64,000 bases of DNA from Alteriqipengyuania_B sp035481675 (GTDB taxonomy: Bacteria > Pseudomonadota > Alphaproteobacteria > Sphingomonadales > Sphingomonadaceae). The notes below the pieces were generated by a model. It was given only the letters and a program-made list of their open reading frames with translations. It had not been told where the DNA came from and did not search any database. The first letter of the stretch is position 1, and each line of letters opens with the position of its first letter. Positions 34,767 to 43,444 of this stretch are shown one piece after another. The position numbers and the translations under genes were made by a program. The stretch is from positions 1 to 64,000 of the forward strand of contig NZ_JAYJJW010000002.1 in NCBI RefSeq assembly GCF_035481675.1, read 5' to 3'.

Positions 34767-36359
34767 GTGACGGATGCAGTCACGGTGAAGCGGGCGCTGC
34801 TCTCGGTGTCCGACAAAACCGGCTTGGTCGAACTGGGCCGGGACCTGGCGGCGCGCGGCGTGGAACTCGTTTCCACCGGCGGCACGGCCAGGGCGCTGCG
34901 CGACGCAGGGCTGGCGGTAAAGGATATTTCCGAGCTCACCGGCTTTCCCGAAATGATGGACGGGCGGGTCAAGACGCTGCACCCCAAGGTCCACGGCGGG
35001 CTGCTCGCCGTGCGCGACGACGCCGCCCATGCCGCCGCCATGGGTGAGCATGACATCGGCGCGATCGACCTTGTGGTGGTCAATCTCTACCCCTTCGAGG
35101 CGACCGTGGCGAAAGGCGCCGGGCGGCCCGAAATCATCGAGAACATCGATATCGGCGGGCCGAGCATGGTCCGCTCCTCGGCCAAGAACCACGCTTACGT
35201 GACCATCGTCACCGACCCTGCGGATTATGCCGCGCTGCAGCGCGAGCTGGCCGACCGCGACGGGGCGACCTCCTACGAATTCCGCAAGGCGATGGCAGCG
35301 AAGGCCTTTGCCGCGACCGCCGCTTACGATTCCATGATCGCGAACTGGTTCGCCCAATCCGACCAGGGGCAGGCCCTGCCGGACCGCCTGTTCGCCAACG
35401 CGCGCAAGGCGGACGAACTGCGCTATGGCGAGAACCCGCACCAGTCGGCTGCGATCTATATCCCGGACGGTCCCCCGGCGCGCGGCATCCCGCAGGCCAA
35501 GCAGGTGCAGGGCAAGGAGCTGAGCTACAACAATTACAATGATGCCGATGCGGCGCTGAACCTCGTCAGCGAATTTGCCGGGCAGGCCCCGGCCATCGTG
35601 ATCGTCAAGCACGCCAACCCGTGCGGCGTGGCGCAGGCCGGCAGCCAGATCGAAGCGTGGGAAGCCGCGCTGGCGTGCGACAGCGTCTCGGCCTTCGGCG
35701 GGATTGTGGCGTCGAACACGCCGCTCGACGGCAGGACGGCAGAGGCGATCTGCAAGATCTTTACCGAAGTCGTGGTGGCGCCCGATGCGGACGAAGAAGC
35801 CAGGGCGTTCTTCGCGGCCAAGAAGAACCTGCGCCTGCTGCTGACCGGGGAGCTGCCAGATGCGGCGCGCGGCGGCCTGTCGATCAAGTCGATCACCGGC
35901 GGCATCCTCGCGCAGTCGCGCGACAACGGGCGGATCACGCGCGATGATTTGAAGGTGGTCACCGAGCGCGCGCCGACCGAGCAGGAACTGGACGATTGCC
36001 TGTTCGCTTGGACGGTGGCCAAGCACGTCAAGTCGAACGCCATCGTATATGCGAGGGATGGCGCGACCGCGGGTATCGGGGCGGGTCAGATGAACCGCCG
36101 CGACAGCGCCCGCATTGCCGCCATCAAGGCACAGGAAGCGGCCGAGAAATACGATTGGGACCAGCCGCGCACCGTGGGCAGCGCCGTTGCTTCGGACGCC
36201 TTCTTTCCCTTCGCCGACGGATTGCTGTCTGCCGCCGAAGCGGGCGCGACGGCCGTCATCCAGCCCGGCGGCTCGATGCGCGACCAGGAAGTGATCGACG
36301 CCGCGAACGAACAGGGCCTCGCCATGGTGTTCACCGGGATGCGGCACTTCAACCACTGA
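34767..36359 (+). CDS. purH: Bifunctional AICAR formyltransferase / IMP cyclohydrolase
   Basis: 530 residues, full length. Catalyses the last two steps of IMP synthesis. The N-terminal IMP cyclohydrolase (about 1-200) has LLSVSDKTGL and STGGTARAL; the C-terminal transformylase has GENPHQ and the Lys-His pair in VIVKHANPCGVAQ, with the closing PGGSMRDQEVI. The start is GTG 34767, 4 bases after the preceding stop, with GGGG as the ribosome site. It closes the rpe operon. Confidence 0.97.
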   Translation: MTDAVTVKRALLSVSDKTGLVELGRDLAARGVELVSTGGTARALRDAGLAVKDISELTGFPEMMDGRVKTLHPKVHGGLLAVRDDAAHAAAMGEHDIGAIDLVVVNLYPFEATVAKGAGRPEIIENIDIGGPSMVRSSAKNHAYVTIVTDPADYAALQRELADRDGATSYEFRKAMAAKAFAATAAYDSMIANWFAQSDQGQALPDRLFANARKADELRYGENPHQSAAIYIPDGPPARGIPQAKQVQGKELSYNNYNDADAALNLVSEFAGQAPAIVIVKHANPCGVAQAGSQIEAWEAALACDSVSAFGGIVASNTPLDGRTAEAICKIFTEVVVAPDADEEARAFFAAKKNLRLLLTGELPDAARGGLSIKSITGGILAQSRDNGRITRDDLKVVTERAPTEQELDDCLFAWTVAKHVKSNAIVYARDGATAGIGAGQMNRRDSARIAAIKAQEAAEKYDWDQPRTVGSAVASDAFFPFADGLLSAAEAGATAVIQPGGSMRDQEVIDAANEQGLAMVFTGMRHFNH

Positions 36360-36496
36360 CGCCCAGGTGACGCGCCAATGGGGCCCCAATCACGCTTCGC
36401 CGAAGCTGAACGCCGCACGACAGGTCGCTTCACCCTTTTGCAAGCGGCCATGCGGTAGAAGGTGCCCAACGATGACGAAATTCGAAAGCACGACCG

Positions 36497-36592
36497 ATGG
36501 GCCTTTTCAAAACCGATTCCTACATCGCCTTCGCCGGAGGCTTCGGCCTGACCGCGTTTATCATGGCGAGCCAATTCAACCTGCTCGCATGA
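36497..36592 (+). CDS. 31-residue small membrane protein coupled to msrA
   Basis: ATG 36497 to TGA 36590-36592, whose ATGA overlaps the msrA start at 36589. The peptide begins MGLFKTDSYIAF and has one hydrophobic helix (about 9-28) ending FNLLA. The stop-start overlap and the tidy frame argue that it is translated. I do not recognise a family. Its role may be to couple msrA translation or to act as a small inner membrane protein. Confidence 0.55.
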   Translation: MGLFKTDSYIAFAGGFGLTAFIMASQFNLLA

Positions 36593-37275
36593 ACCGCATC
36601 CGCGCCAGCTTTGCCGCCCTCGCGCTCGCCACGGCGGCGTGCAGTCAGGCCATGCCCGCGGCCGTCGCTGCGGAAGAAACCGTGCGCGCGCCGGTGGCCG
36701 ACCGGACTTCGCGAGAGAGCGAAGGGTTGAAGAACGCCTATTTCGCCGGCGGCTGCTTCTGGGGCGTGGAGGCGGTGTTCAGCCACGTGCCCGGCGTGAC
36801 GAGCGCCGTCAGTGGCTATCACGGCGGCAATGCGGCGACGGCGAAATACGATATCGTCAGTTCCGGCGTCAGCCAGCATGCCGAAACGGTGAAGGTCACC
36901 TACGATCCCAAGATCGTGCGTTACGACCAGCTGCTGCGCATTTTCTTCTCGGTCGTCCACGATCCCACCCAGCTCAACCGCCAGGGTCCCGATCGCGGCG
37001 CGCATTACCGGTCTGCCTTGATCCCCGTCAGCGCCGACCAGCGCGCGGTCGCGCGTGCCTATTTAGACCATCTGGAAGCGGCGGACATCTGGGACCGGCC
37101 GATCGTGACGAAGATCGAGACGGCGAAGCGGTTCTACCCGGCCGAAACCTATCACCAGGATTTCGCGCACAAGAACCCGCGTCACGGCTATATCGTGCGC
37201 TGGGACGCGCCGAAGGTCGCCGCGCTGCGCCGCCTGCTGCCGCAGCATTACCGCAGCAGCTTCAAGACCGGCTGA
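36589..37275 (+). CDS. msrA: Peptide-methionine (S)-S-oxide reductase, exported
   Basis: 228 residues from ATG 36589. The catalytic motif GGCFWG (Cys56) and FFSVVHDPTQLNRQGPD, YHQDF are intact. An N-terminal hydrophobic stretch (about 5-29) ending near AVAAEE is a signal peptide; a Cys at position 18 (TAACSQ) is a poor lipobox. So the enzyme should repair oxidised methionine in periplasmic proteins. A separate exported MsrB is encoded at 52649-53167. Upstream ATGs would extend into the small ORF region and are unlikely. Confidence 0.93.
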   Translation: MNRIRASFAALALATAACSQAMPAAVAAEETVRAPVADRTSRESEGLKNAYFAGGCFWGVEAVFSHVPGVTSAVSGYHGGNAATAKYDIVSSGVSQHAETVKVTYDPKIVRYDQLLRIFFSVVHDPTQLNRQGPDRGAHYRSALIPVSADQRAVARAYLDHLEAADIWDRPIVTKIETAKRFYPAETYHQDFAHKNPRHGYIVRWDAPKVAALRRLLPQHYRSSFKTG

Positions 37276-37321
37276 TCGCGCCCCGATTGCGAGCGGCTGC
37301 CGGGCGTCCTATATCGGCGGC

Positions 37322-37792
37322 ATGGCCAGTCACGCACATACCCACCACCAGGAACATTCCGGCGAAGCGCTGGTCGAAGCCGCGCGCGCCACGCTGACCG
37401 AGCACGGCGAGCAATGGACTGCCATGCGCGAAGGCGTGTTCCGCGCGCTGGCGAGCGAGGACAAGCCGGTTTCCGCCTACGATCTCGCCGACGAGATGAC
37501 CCGCCGCCGCGAAAAGCGCGTGGCCCCCAACAGCGTCTACCGCATCCTCGATTTGTTCGTGCGCACCAACCTCGCCAACCGGATCGAAAGCGCCAACGCC
37601 TATCTCGTCAACACCCACCCGGGCTGCCACCACGACTGCATCTTCGTCATCTGCGACGATTGCGGCGCGGCAACCCATATCGACGACGACCGCGTCACCG
37701 GGGCCTTGCGCGAAGCGGGCAAGGACGCAGGCTTTGCGGACATCCGCCCGGTCGTGGAACTGCGCGGCCTTTGCGACAAATGCGCGGCCTGA
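37322..37792 (+). CDS. Fur-family transcriptional regulator, Zur-like
   Basis: 156 residues. A winged helix (about 15-95, with LTEHGEQWTAMREGVFRAL and SVYRILDLFV) is followed by the dimerisation domain with HHDCIF, CDDCG and the closing CDKC. The two Cys-x-x-Cys pairs form the structural zinc site. The His-rich N-terminus (HAHTHHQEH) and the ATHID segment look more like Zur than Fur or PerR. Metal specificity is inferred from sequence feel only. No zinc uptake genes are adjacent. Confidence 0.88.
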   Translation: MASHAHTHHQEHSGEALVEAARATLTEHGEQWTAMREGVFRALASEDKPVSAYDLADEMTRRREKRVAPNSVYRILDLFVRTNLANRIESANAYLVNTHPGCHHDCIFVICDDCGAATHIDDDRVTGALREAGKDAGFADIRPVVELRGLCDKCAA

Positions 37793-37799
37793 TGCGCGC

Positions 37800-38132
37800 C
37801 TACCAGCCGTCCGCGCCTTCCTCGTAGCTGTCTTCCGAGAACCCGTCGTAGAAGCGGTCGCGTTCGCTTTGGCGGCGTAGCTCTTCCATGCGGGCCTCGA
37901 AACGGGCGCGTTCGGCGGCAAACTCGTCGTGCCGGCCTGCACCTAGCCGGTCGCTGAAACGGCTGCCGTCGGGGGCGGGCAGCGCGTCGAAATCGCCGCT
38001 GGCGAAGGCCTTCGATCGTTCCGCATGCTCGTTCATCGCCGGGACGACCGTCGCATCGAAAGCGGCGGAATAGACCATATACATCCCCACCATGGCGGCG
38101 ACGAATTTGAGCCGGAATTTCAATGCGTCCAT
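37800..38132 (-). CDS. Small membrane-anchored hypothetical protein
   Basis: 110 residues. One N-terminal hydrophobic segment (about 7-30, with VAAMVGMYMVYSAAF) is followed by a charged, soluble part with a coiled-coil-like stretch of alternating Glu/Arg (FAAERARFEARMEELRRQ) and an acidic end. Likely an inner membrane protein with a periplasmic tail. Convergent with the Zur-like gene and divergent from dxs. Family not recognised. Confidence 0.65.
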   Translation of the reverse strand: MDALKFRLKFVAAMVGMYMVYSAAFDATVVPAMNEHAERSKAFASGDFDALPAPDGSRFSDRLGAGRHDEFAAERARFEARMEELRRQSERDRFYDGFSEDSYEEGADGW

Positions 38133-38264
38133 GACTACCCCCCTTGGAGCGATGGATAATTCCCGGTCCTTGCGAAAATGCTAACCGCGTCGCCGGACGA
38201 GGCCGTTCGCCGCCCCGCAGACTGTTCATCGACAAGCACGAAACGCGGCGCTAAGCCAAAAACC

Positions 38265-40187
38265 ATGAACCAACGCCCCGATACGCCGCTTCTGGACACT
38301 GTCGACACACCGGAAGACCTTCGCAAACTGAAGCCCGAACAACTTCGCCAGTTCGCCGACGAACTGCGCGCCGAAATGATCGACGCGGTCGGCTCCACAG
38401 GCGGGCACCTGGGCAGCGGGCTGGGCGTGGTCGAGCTGACCACCGCGATCCACTATGTCTTCAACACGCCCGACGACAAGCTGATCTTCGACGTCGGCCA
38501 CCAGGCCTATCCGCACAAGATCCTGACCGGCCGGCGGGACCGCATCCGCACGCTGCGGCAGGGCGGCGGCCTGTCCGGTTTCACCAAGCGGAGCGAGAGC
38601 GAATACGATCCCTTCGGCGCGGCGCATTCCTCCACCTCGATCAGTGCGGGGCTGGGCTTCGCGGTCGCCAACAAGCTGAAGGGCCAGCCGGGCAAGGCGA
38701 TCGCCGTCATCGGCGACGGCGCGATGAGCGCGGGCATGGCCTACGAGGCGATGAATAACGCCGAGCAGGCGGGCAACCGGCTGGTCGTGATCCTCAACGA
38801 CAACGACATGAGCATCGCGCCCCCGGTGGGCGGCCTGTCCGCATACCTCGCGCGGATGGTATCCTCCAGCGAGTATCTCGGCCTGCGCAACCTGGCCTCC
38901 AAGGCGGCGAAGAAACTGTCGCGCCGCGTGTGGTCGGGCCTCGAAAAGGCCGAGGAATACACCCGCGGCATGGTGACCGGCGGGACGCTGTTCGAGGAAC
39001 TTGGCTTCTATTACGTCGGCCCTATCGACGGACACAATCTGGACCACCTCATCCCGGTCCTGGAAAACGTGCGCGACAGCGAGCAGGGCCCGATCCTGGT
39101 CCATGTCGTGACCACCAAGGGCAAGGGCTACCAGCCCGCCGAAGACAGCGCCGACAAGTACCACGGCGTACCGAAATTCGACGTGGTCACGGGCGAAAAG
39201 GCGAAGTCCAAGGCCGGCCCGCCCGCCTACCAGAACGTGTTCGGCGAAACGCTGGCGAAGCTGGCCGAGAGCGACGACCGCATCTGCGCCATCACCGCCG
39301 CCATGCCCAGCGGGACGGGGGTGGACAAGTTCGCCGCCGCGCACCCCGACCGCGCCTTCGACGTCGGAATCGCCGAACAGCACGGGGTGACCTTTGCCGC
39401 CGGCCTCGCCGCGCAAGGGATGCGGCCGTTCGCGGCGATCTACTCTACTTTCCTCCAGCGCGCCTACGACCAGGTGGTCCACGACGTGGCGATCCAGAAC
39501 CTGCCGGTCCGCTTCGCCATCGACCGCGCGGGGCTGGTCGGCGCGGACGGCGCGACCCATGCGGGCAGTTTCGACATCACTTACCTCGCCACCCTGCCCA
39601 ATTTCGTGGTGATGGCCGCGGCGGACGAGGCGGAGCTGGTCCACATGACCTACACTGCCGCCGAATATGACGACGGACCTATTGCCCTGCGCTACCCGCG
39701 CGGCAACGGCGTCGGCGTGCCGCTGCCGGGAACGCCGCAGAAGCTGGAAATCGGCAAGGGCCGGGTGGTGCGCGAAGGCAGCAAGGTGGCGATCCTGTCG
39801 CTCGGCACGCGGCTCGCAGAAGCGAACAAGGCGGCTGACGAACTGGAGGCCAAGGGCCTTTCCACCACCGTCGCGGACCTGCGCTTCGCCAAGCCGCTCG
39901 ACACCGACTTGATCGACCGGCTGATGAAAAGCCACGAGGTCGTGATCACAGTGGAGGAAGGCGCCATCGGCGGCCTCGGCGCGCATGTCCTCACCCACGC
40001 CAGCGACGAGGGCCTGACCGATACCGGGCTGAAGGTACGCACCATGCGCCTGCCCGACATGTTCCAGGACCACGACGATCCGGCAAAGCAATACGACGAA
40101 GCCCGCCTCAACGCCCCGCACATCGTGGACACGGTGCTGAAGGCGCTACGCCACAACAGCGCCGGCGTGGAGGAAGCGCGGGCTTGA
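38265..40187 (+). CDS. dxs: 1-deoxy-D-xylulose-5-phosphate synthase
   Basis: 640 residues, full length, from ATG 38265. First enzyme of the MEP isoprenoid pathway, joining pyruvate and glyceraldehyde-3-phosphate on thiamine diphosphate. Visible motifs: the ThDP site VIGDGAMSAGMAYEAMNNA plus NDNDMSIAP, the pyrimidine-domain GIAEQHGVTFAAG and DRAGLVGADGATHAG. The stop overlaps a TTG start of the next gene (TTGA). Confidence 0.97.
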   Translation: MNQRPDTPLLDTVDTPEDLRKLKPEQLRQFADELRAEMIDAVGSTGGHLGSGLGVVELTTAIHYVFNTPDDKLIFDVGHQAYPHKILTGRRDRIRTLRQGGGLSGFTKRSESEYDPFGAAHSSTSISAGLGFAVANKLKGQPGKAIAVIGDGAMSAGMAYEAMNNAEQAGNRLVVILNDNDMSIAPPVGGLSAYLARMVSSSEYLGLRNLASKAAKKLSRRVWSGLEKAEEYTRGMVTGGTLFEELGFYYVGPIDGHNLDHLIPVLENVRDSEQGPILVHVVTTKGKGYQPAEDSADKYHGVPKFDVVTGEKAKSKAGPPAYQNVFGETLAKLAESDDRICAITAAMPSGTGVDKFAAAHPDRAFDVGIAEQHGVTFAAGLAAQGMRPFAAIYSTFLQRAYDQVVHDVAIQNLPVRFAIDRAGLVGADGATHAGSFDITYLATLPNFVVMAAADEAELVHMTYTAAEYDDGPIALRYPRGNGVGVPLPGTPQKLEIGKGRVVREGSKVAILSLGTRLAEANKAADELEAKGLSTTVADLRFAKPLDTDLIDRLMKSHEVVITVEEGAIGGLGAHVLTHASDEGLTDTGLKVRTMRLPDMFQDHDDPAKQYDEARLNAPHIVDTVLKALRHNSAGVEEARA

Positions 40188-40837
40188 GCGGATTATTGAT
40201 CCTATTGATGTTTTTGGGGGTGATCGGAAAAGCGCCCCAAACCGCCGATCTATATGAACATGTCAATCATGCCGAGATGAAAGATAGACTGGCAAGCTGC
40301 GGGCTCAACAAGTTCGAAATCTTCATGGATAAGCTTACCCAAACCGACGTAATCTTCATTTCGGATGACGAGCTTTCTGTCGCGGAGTTGGAATGTGTGG
40401 CTCGTGCTACCGTTCGCAGTTTCTATGAGATCGAATTTTCCGACGATCGGATCGCCACCCTATTCCATGATGCGGAAGGGCCCATCCGCGCCCCGATCGA
40501 AGCGGAACGACGTGAGCGAAGGCGCACGGAAAAGCGAGCCTATCTAAAAAGCCGGTCGGACCTTGGCCCGCCTCCCGTGCGATTCGACAATGAGACAGAA
40601 TTTGCGTTTGCCAAGCGAATAGAAGAATATTGTGGTTCTGAGGCCGAGGGACTTTTCTCCAACGAACTGGAAGGTCTCACGGTCTCCCCAGCCTGGCTAG
40701 GCCGGGATGATATCTACGAGAGCGCGACGTTTGCTGCCTTTCGATGCGCGATGTCTGTTCTGACGCTAGAAGGCATCCAGTTCAGGATTGTCGGCAATGC
40801 GCAGTATCGCACGCCCAACCGCACACAAGCAGACTAG
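40184..40837 (+). CDS. Low-GC orphan protein of unknown function
   Basis: 217 residues if it starts at TTG 40184 (overlapping the dxs stop, with GGAGGAAG upstream); ATG 40208 is an alternative. A short N-terminal hydrophobic segment (about 3-15) looks like a signal peptide or anchor. The rest is soluble, with Cys at about 39, 72, 149 and 188 and a basic RRERRRTEKRAYLKSR stretch. I recognise no family. Base composition is strikingly low: two sampled 60-base lines count 43-47% GC against mid-60s in its neighbours, and codon use follows. This suggests recent transfer or relaxed selection. Confidence 0.6.
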   Translation: MSGLLILLMFLGVIGKAPQTADLYEHVNHAEMKDRLASCGLNKFEIFMDKLTQTDVIFISDDELSVAELECVARATVRSFYEIEFSDDRIATLFHDAEGPIRAPIEAERRERRRTEKRAYLKSRSDLGPPPVRFDNETEFAFAKRIEEYCGSEAEGLFSNELEGLTVSPAWLGRDDIYESATFAAFRCAMSVLTLEGIQFRIVGNAQYRTPNRTQAD

Positions 40838-40844
40838 CAGCAGC

Positions 40845-41534
40845 TTAAACCACCCACCGCCAGATGCCTGCGGCCCAGCCGCCCTGCGGAATGTGCATGT
40901 AGGTTGCGGCGAGCCAGATTGCGGCGCCGCCTGCCAGAGGGATCACCCCCGCTTTCGGCAGCTGGCTCCAGCGCGGCCAGTAGGTCGTCTTGCCTTCCCA
41001 TTCGCGCCAGGCGCCGCCCATCAGGGCTTTCTTCTTGCGGTCCTGCATATGCGCGCCAACAAGGGCCAGGAAGCCGATGGCGCTTGCGACCACCAGCGTG
41101 CGGGCGGTCGGCGCGGCGATGATGTGGGCGAGGGCCCACAGCGCGAAGCCCCACATCATCGGGTGGCGGGTGACGGCAAAGACGCCATTGGCGGACTTGC
41201 TCATCGCCAGCTCCTGCGCACCCGGCGCGGGCAGGGCCGGGTTGCCCATCAGCGATCCCGTGAACAGCACCATGGCGAGCAGCGTCAGCACGCTCGCCGC
41301 CGCCCAGCTGACATCGTCGAAGCCGGACCACAGCGGCGTCATGGGCAAGTGGACGCCGGTGAATGCGAAATACATCCACGCCATGCAGGCAGCGCTGACC
41401 AGCGAATAAGCGATCATGAAGCCGCCTTGCCCCAGCCGCTTGACGAGCGAGGCGCGCAAGGGATGCGACATGGCGAAATGCGTGCCGACGAAAGCGATGC
41501 TGGCGGCAATCAGTTCGATCAGGTCGCGTTCCAT
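40845..41534 (-). CDS. NnrU-family membrane protein
   Basis: 229 residues with six predicted transmembrane helices. The family signature GTHFAMSHPLR at the start and VTRHPMMWGFALWALAH are present, a methyltransferase-like membrane fold also seen in isoprenylcysteine methyltransferases. NnrU was named in denitrifiers but is widespread; here there are no denitrification genes. It is last in the run FKBP / NnrU, 21 bases after the FKBP stop. Confidence 0.87.
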   Translation of the reverse strand: MERDLIELIAASIAFVGTHFAMSHPLRASLVKRLGQGGFMIAYSLVSAACMAWMYFAFTGVHLPMTPLWSGFDDVSWAAASVLTLLAMVLFTGSLMGNPALPAPGAQELAMSKSANGVFAVTRHPMMWGFALWALAHIIAAPTARTLVVASAIGFLALVGAHMQDRKKKALMGGAWREWEGKTTYWPRWSQLPKAGVIPLAGGAAIWLAATYMHIPQGGWAAGIWRWVV

Positions 41535-41555
41535 GATGCCTCCTCTCGCCGCGCT

Positions 41556-42071
41556 TTACTCGATGCCGAGCAGCTCCACCTTGAACAACAGCGTCGCGCC
41601 GCCCGGGATGGGCCCCTTGCCTTCCGGACCGTAGGCCAGCGTGGCCGGCGCGGCGAGCTCGATCGTGTCGCCCACGGCCATTTGCGGGATCGCCATCTGC
41701 CACGCCGGGATCAGCCGGCCGAGCGGGAAAGTGGCAGGCTCGCCCCGGTCGTAGGAACTGTCGAAACCCGTGCCGTCAACGAATGTGCCGGCGTAATGCA
41801 CGGTGACCGTGTCCGCGACACTCGGCTTTTCGCCCACGCCGTCGCCCGCGATCCGGCGCCAGCGCAGGCCGCCGTCCATCACCGTCCAGCCGTCCGCCGA
41901 GTTTCGCGAATGGAGCGCGGTCTGCTGCTGTTGCTGCCAGGCGATATCCTGCGAGTAATCGGGCGCCCGGTCCTGCGCCAAAACCGCCGCCCCGCTCGCC
42001 GCGATGGCGAGGCCCAGCATGGCGAGCGTGGTGCGCATGGGAGAGGTACTCTTGCGTTTGGTTCCGGTCAT
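41556..42071 (-). CDS. FKBP-type peptidyl-prolyl isomerase, exported
   Basis: 171 residues. An N-terminal hydrophobic segment (about 12-32) ends near AVLAQD, so it is periplasmic. The FKBP domain (about 75-171) shows VTVHYAGTFVDGTGFDSS, PLGRLIPAW and LAYGPEG, i.e. the expected active-site residues except for local changes. Its ATG overlaps the stop of the second amidohydrolase gene (ATGA), so it is part of the same transcript. Confidence 0.9.
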   Translation of the reverse strand: MTGTKRKSTSPMRTTLAMLGLAIAASGAAVLAQDRAPDYSQDIAWQQQQQTALHSRNSADGWTVMDGGLRWRRIAGDGVGEKPSVADTVTVHYAGTFVDGTGFDSSYDRGEPATFPLGRLIPAWQMAIPQMAVGDTIELAAPATLAYGPEGKGPIPGGATLLFKVELLGIE

Positions 42072-43444
42072 CGGTCGTAGGCTTTCGGCAGGTCGCTTTC
42101 GTCGAGATCGCGATAGCGGTCGCGCAGGCGCGTCTGGTGGTTGGTCAGCGGCTGGTCGATGCCGTCGATGAAGACGCGGGTCGGGCGGCTGGACAGCTCC
42201 AGCGGGTCGCCGTCCCAGATCACCACGTCGGCCACCGCGCCCGGTGCGAGCACGCCGTAGCGCCCGCCGACACCCGCGATCTGCGCGGGGATGGAGGTGA
42301 TGGATGCCAGCGCCTCTCCCCAGGTCAGCCCGGTGCGGCCCGGCACGCGGGCCAGGCTGACGAGGTTGCCGGCATATTGCGGGGCGAAGCGCGGCTGCTC
42401 CATATCGGAATAGCTGCCGACCGCCACCGTCACCCCGGCATCGACCATGCGGCCGACATTGTCCTGCGTGGCGGCGAGCTGCTCGAAGCTGGAGGGCAGG
42501 TCGTCGAGCGGGTCGGCGATCACCGGCACGCCCGCCGCCGCGATCTCCCTTGCCACCAGCCAGCCTTCGCTGACGCCGACGAGGACCAGGTCGAGCGCGG
42601 GGAATTCGCCTTTCAGCGCCAGCACGCTCCGGATATCGGCGGCACGCTCGGCGCGGACGTAGAGCTGCTGCTGCCCGCTCACCACCGGCACCAGCGCGGC
42701 GGCATCGAAGCGGGAGAGCAGCACATCGTCACGCTCCGCCTCGCTGTCGACCAACCGCGGGTCGATCGGCACGTCGTCGCCCGTGTCGACACTGGCCGGG
42801 CGGCGGCGCGATCCGGAAATGCCCGACGCCTCGCCATATTGCCGTGCTTCGCGCAAGGCATTGCGGAGCAGCGCATGCGCCGCCGGGCGCGATCCGCCCG
42901 CCAGCGCACCGCCGCGTTCGCCCAGCTCGATCATCTGGAAGGCGCGCGGCCGGACCACCGGCTCGGGATCGTCGCCGAGGTCGATGATCGCGCCTTGACC
43001 GGCAAAGATCGAACTGCCCGCTGTGCCGATGGCCGTCGCCCGGGTGACGCCGCCCGCGCGGCTTACCGCGACCTGCGTCGATGCCGGGTTGATCGAGGTC
43101 GAGAAATCGAGCGCCGCGCTGAAGGGCGAGCTTCGAGCAGACAGGTCGTTCGAATTGCTCACCCCGCTGACATCGTAGAGGCCGAGGTCGGTCAGCGAGG
43201 CGAAGATGCCGGGCGTGACCCAGCCCCCGCCCGCATCGACCACCGTGCCCGCCGGGGCGGCCCCGCCGGCAGCACCGGCATAGGTCACGCGCCCGCCGGT
43301 GACGACGACGATGCCGCCTTCGACCGGCTCCGACCCGTCACCCGTGGCAACGGTGGCGTTGGTGACGGTGAAATCCTGCGCGGCGAGCGAGCCTGCCGAA
43401 AGGGCAAGGCCGAGCGTGGCGGCGGCGGACAGCAGGCGCTTCAT
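42068..43444 (-). CDS. Amidohydrolase-family protein lacking the HxH metal site (probable pseudoenzyme partner)
   Basis: 458 residues with a signal peptide (about 1-22, ending SLAAQD). It has the beta-sandwich and barrel of amidohydrolases, including the C-terminal LAPGAVADVVIWDGDPLE. However, where the family has a TPGxIDxHxH motif it reads TPGIFASLTDLG (77-88), and the downstream His ligands also appear lost. It overlaps the preceding, intact amidohydrolase gene (ATGA), so the two are probably made together and may form a complex in which this subunit is structural. The metal-ligand loss is seen; the complex is inferred. Confidence 0.82.
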   Translation of the reverse strand: MKRLLSAAATLGLALSAGSLAAQDFTVTNATVATGDGSEPVEGGIVVVTGGRVTYAGAAGGAAPAGTVVDAGGGWVTPGIFASLTDLGLYDVSGVSNSNDLSARSSPFSAALDFSTSINPASTQVAVSRAGGVTRATAIGTAGSSIFAGQGAIIDLGDDPEPVVRPRAFQMIELGERGGALAGGSRPAAHALLRNALREARQYGEASGISGSRRRPASVDTGDDVPIDPRLVDSEAERDDVLLSRFDAAALVPVVSGQQQLYVRAERAADIRSVLALKGEFPALDLVLVGVSEGWLVAREIAAAGVPVIADPLDDLPSSFEQLAATQDNVGRMVDAGVTVAVGSYSDMEQPRFAPQYAGNLVSLARVPGRTGLTWGEALASITSIPAQIAGVGGRYGVLAPGAVADVVIWDGDPLELSSRPTRVFIDGIDQPLTNHQTRLRDRYRDLDESDLPKAYDR

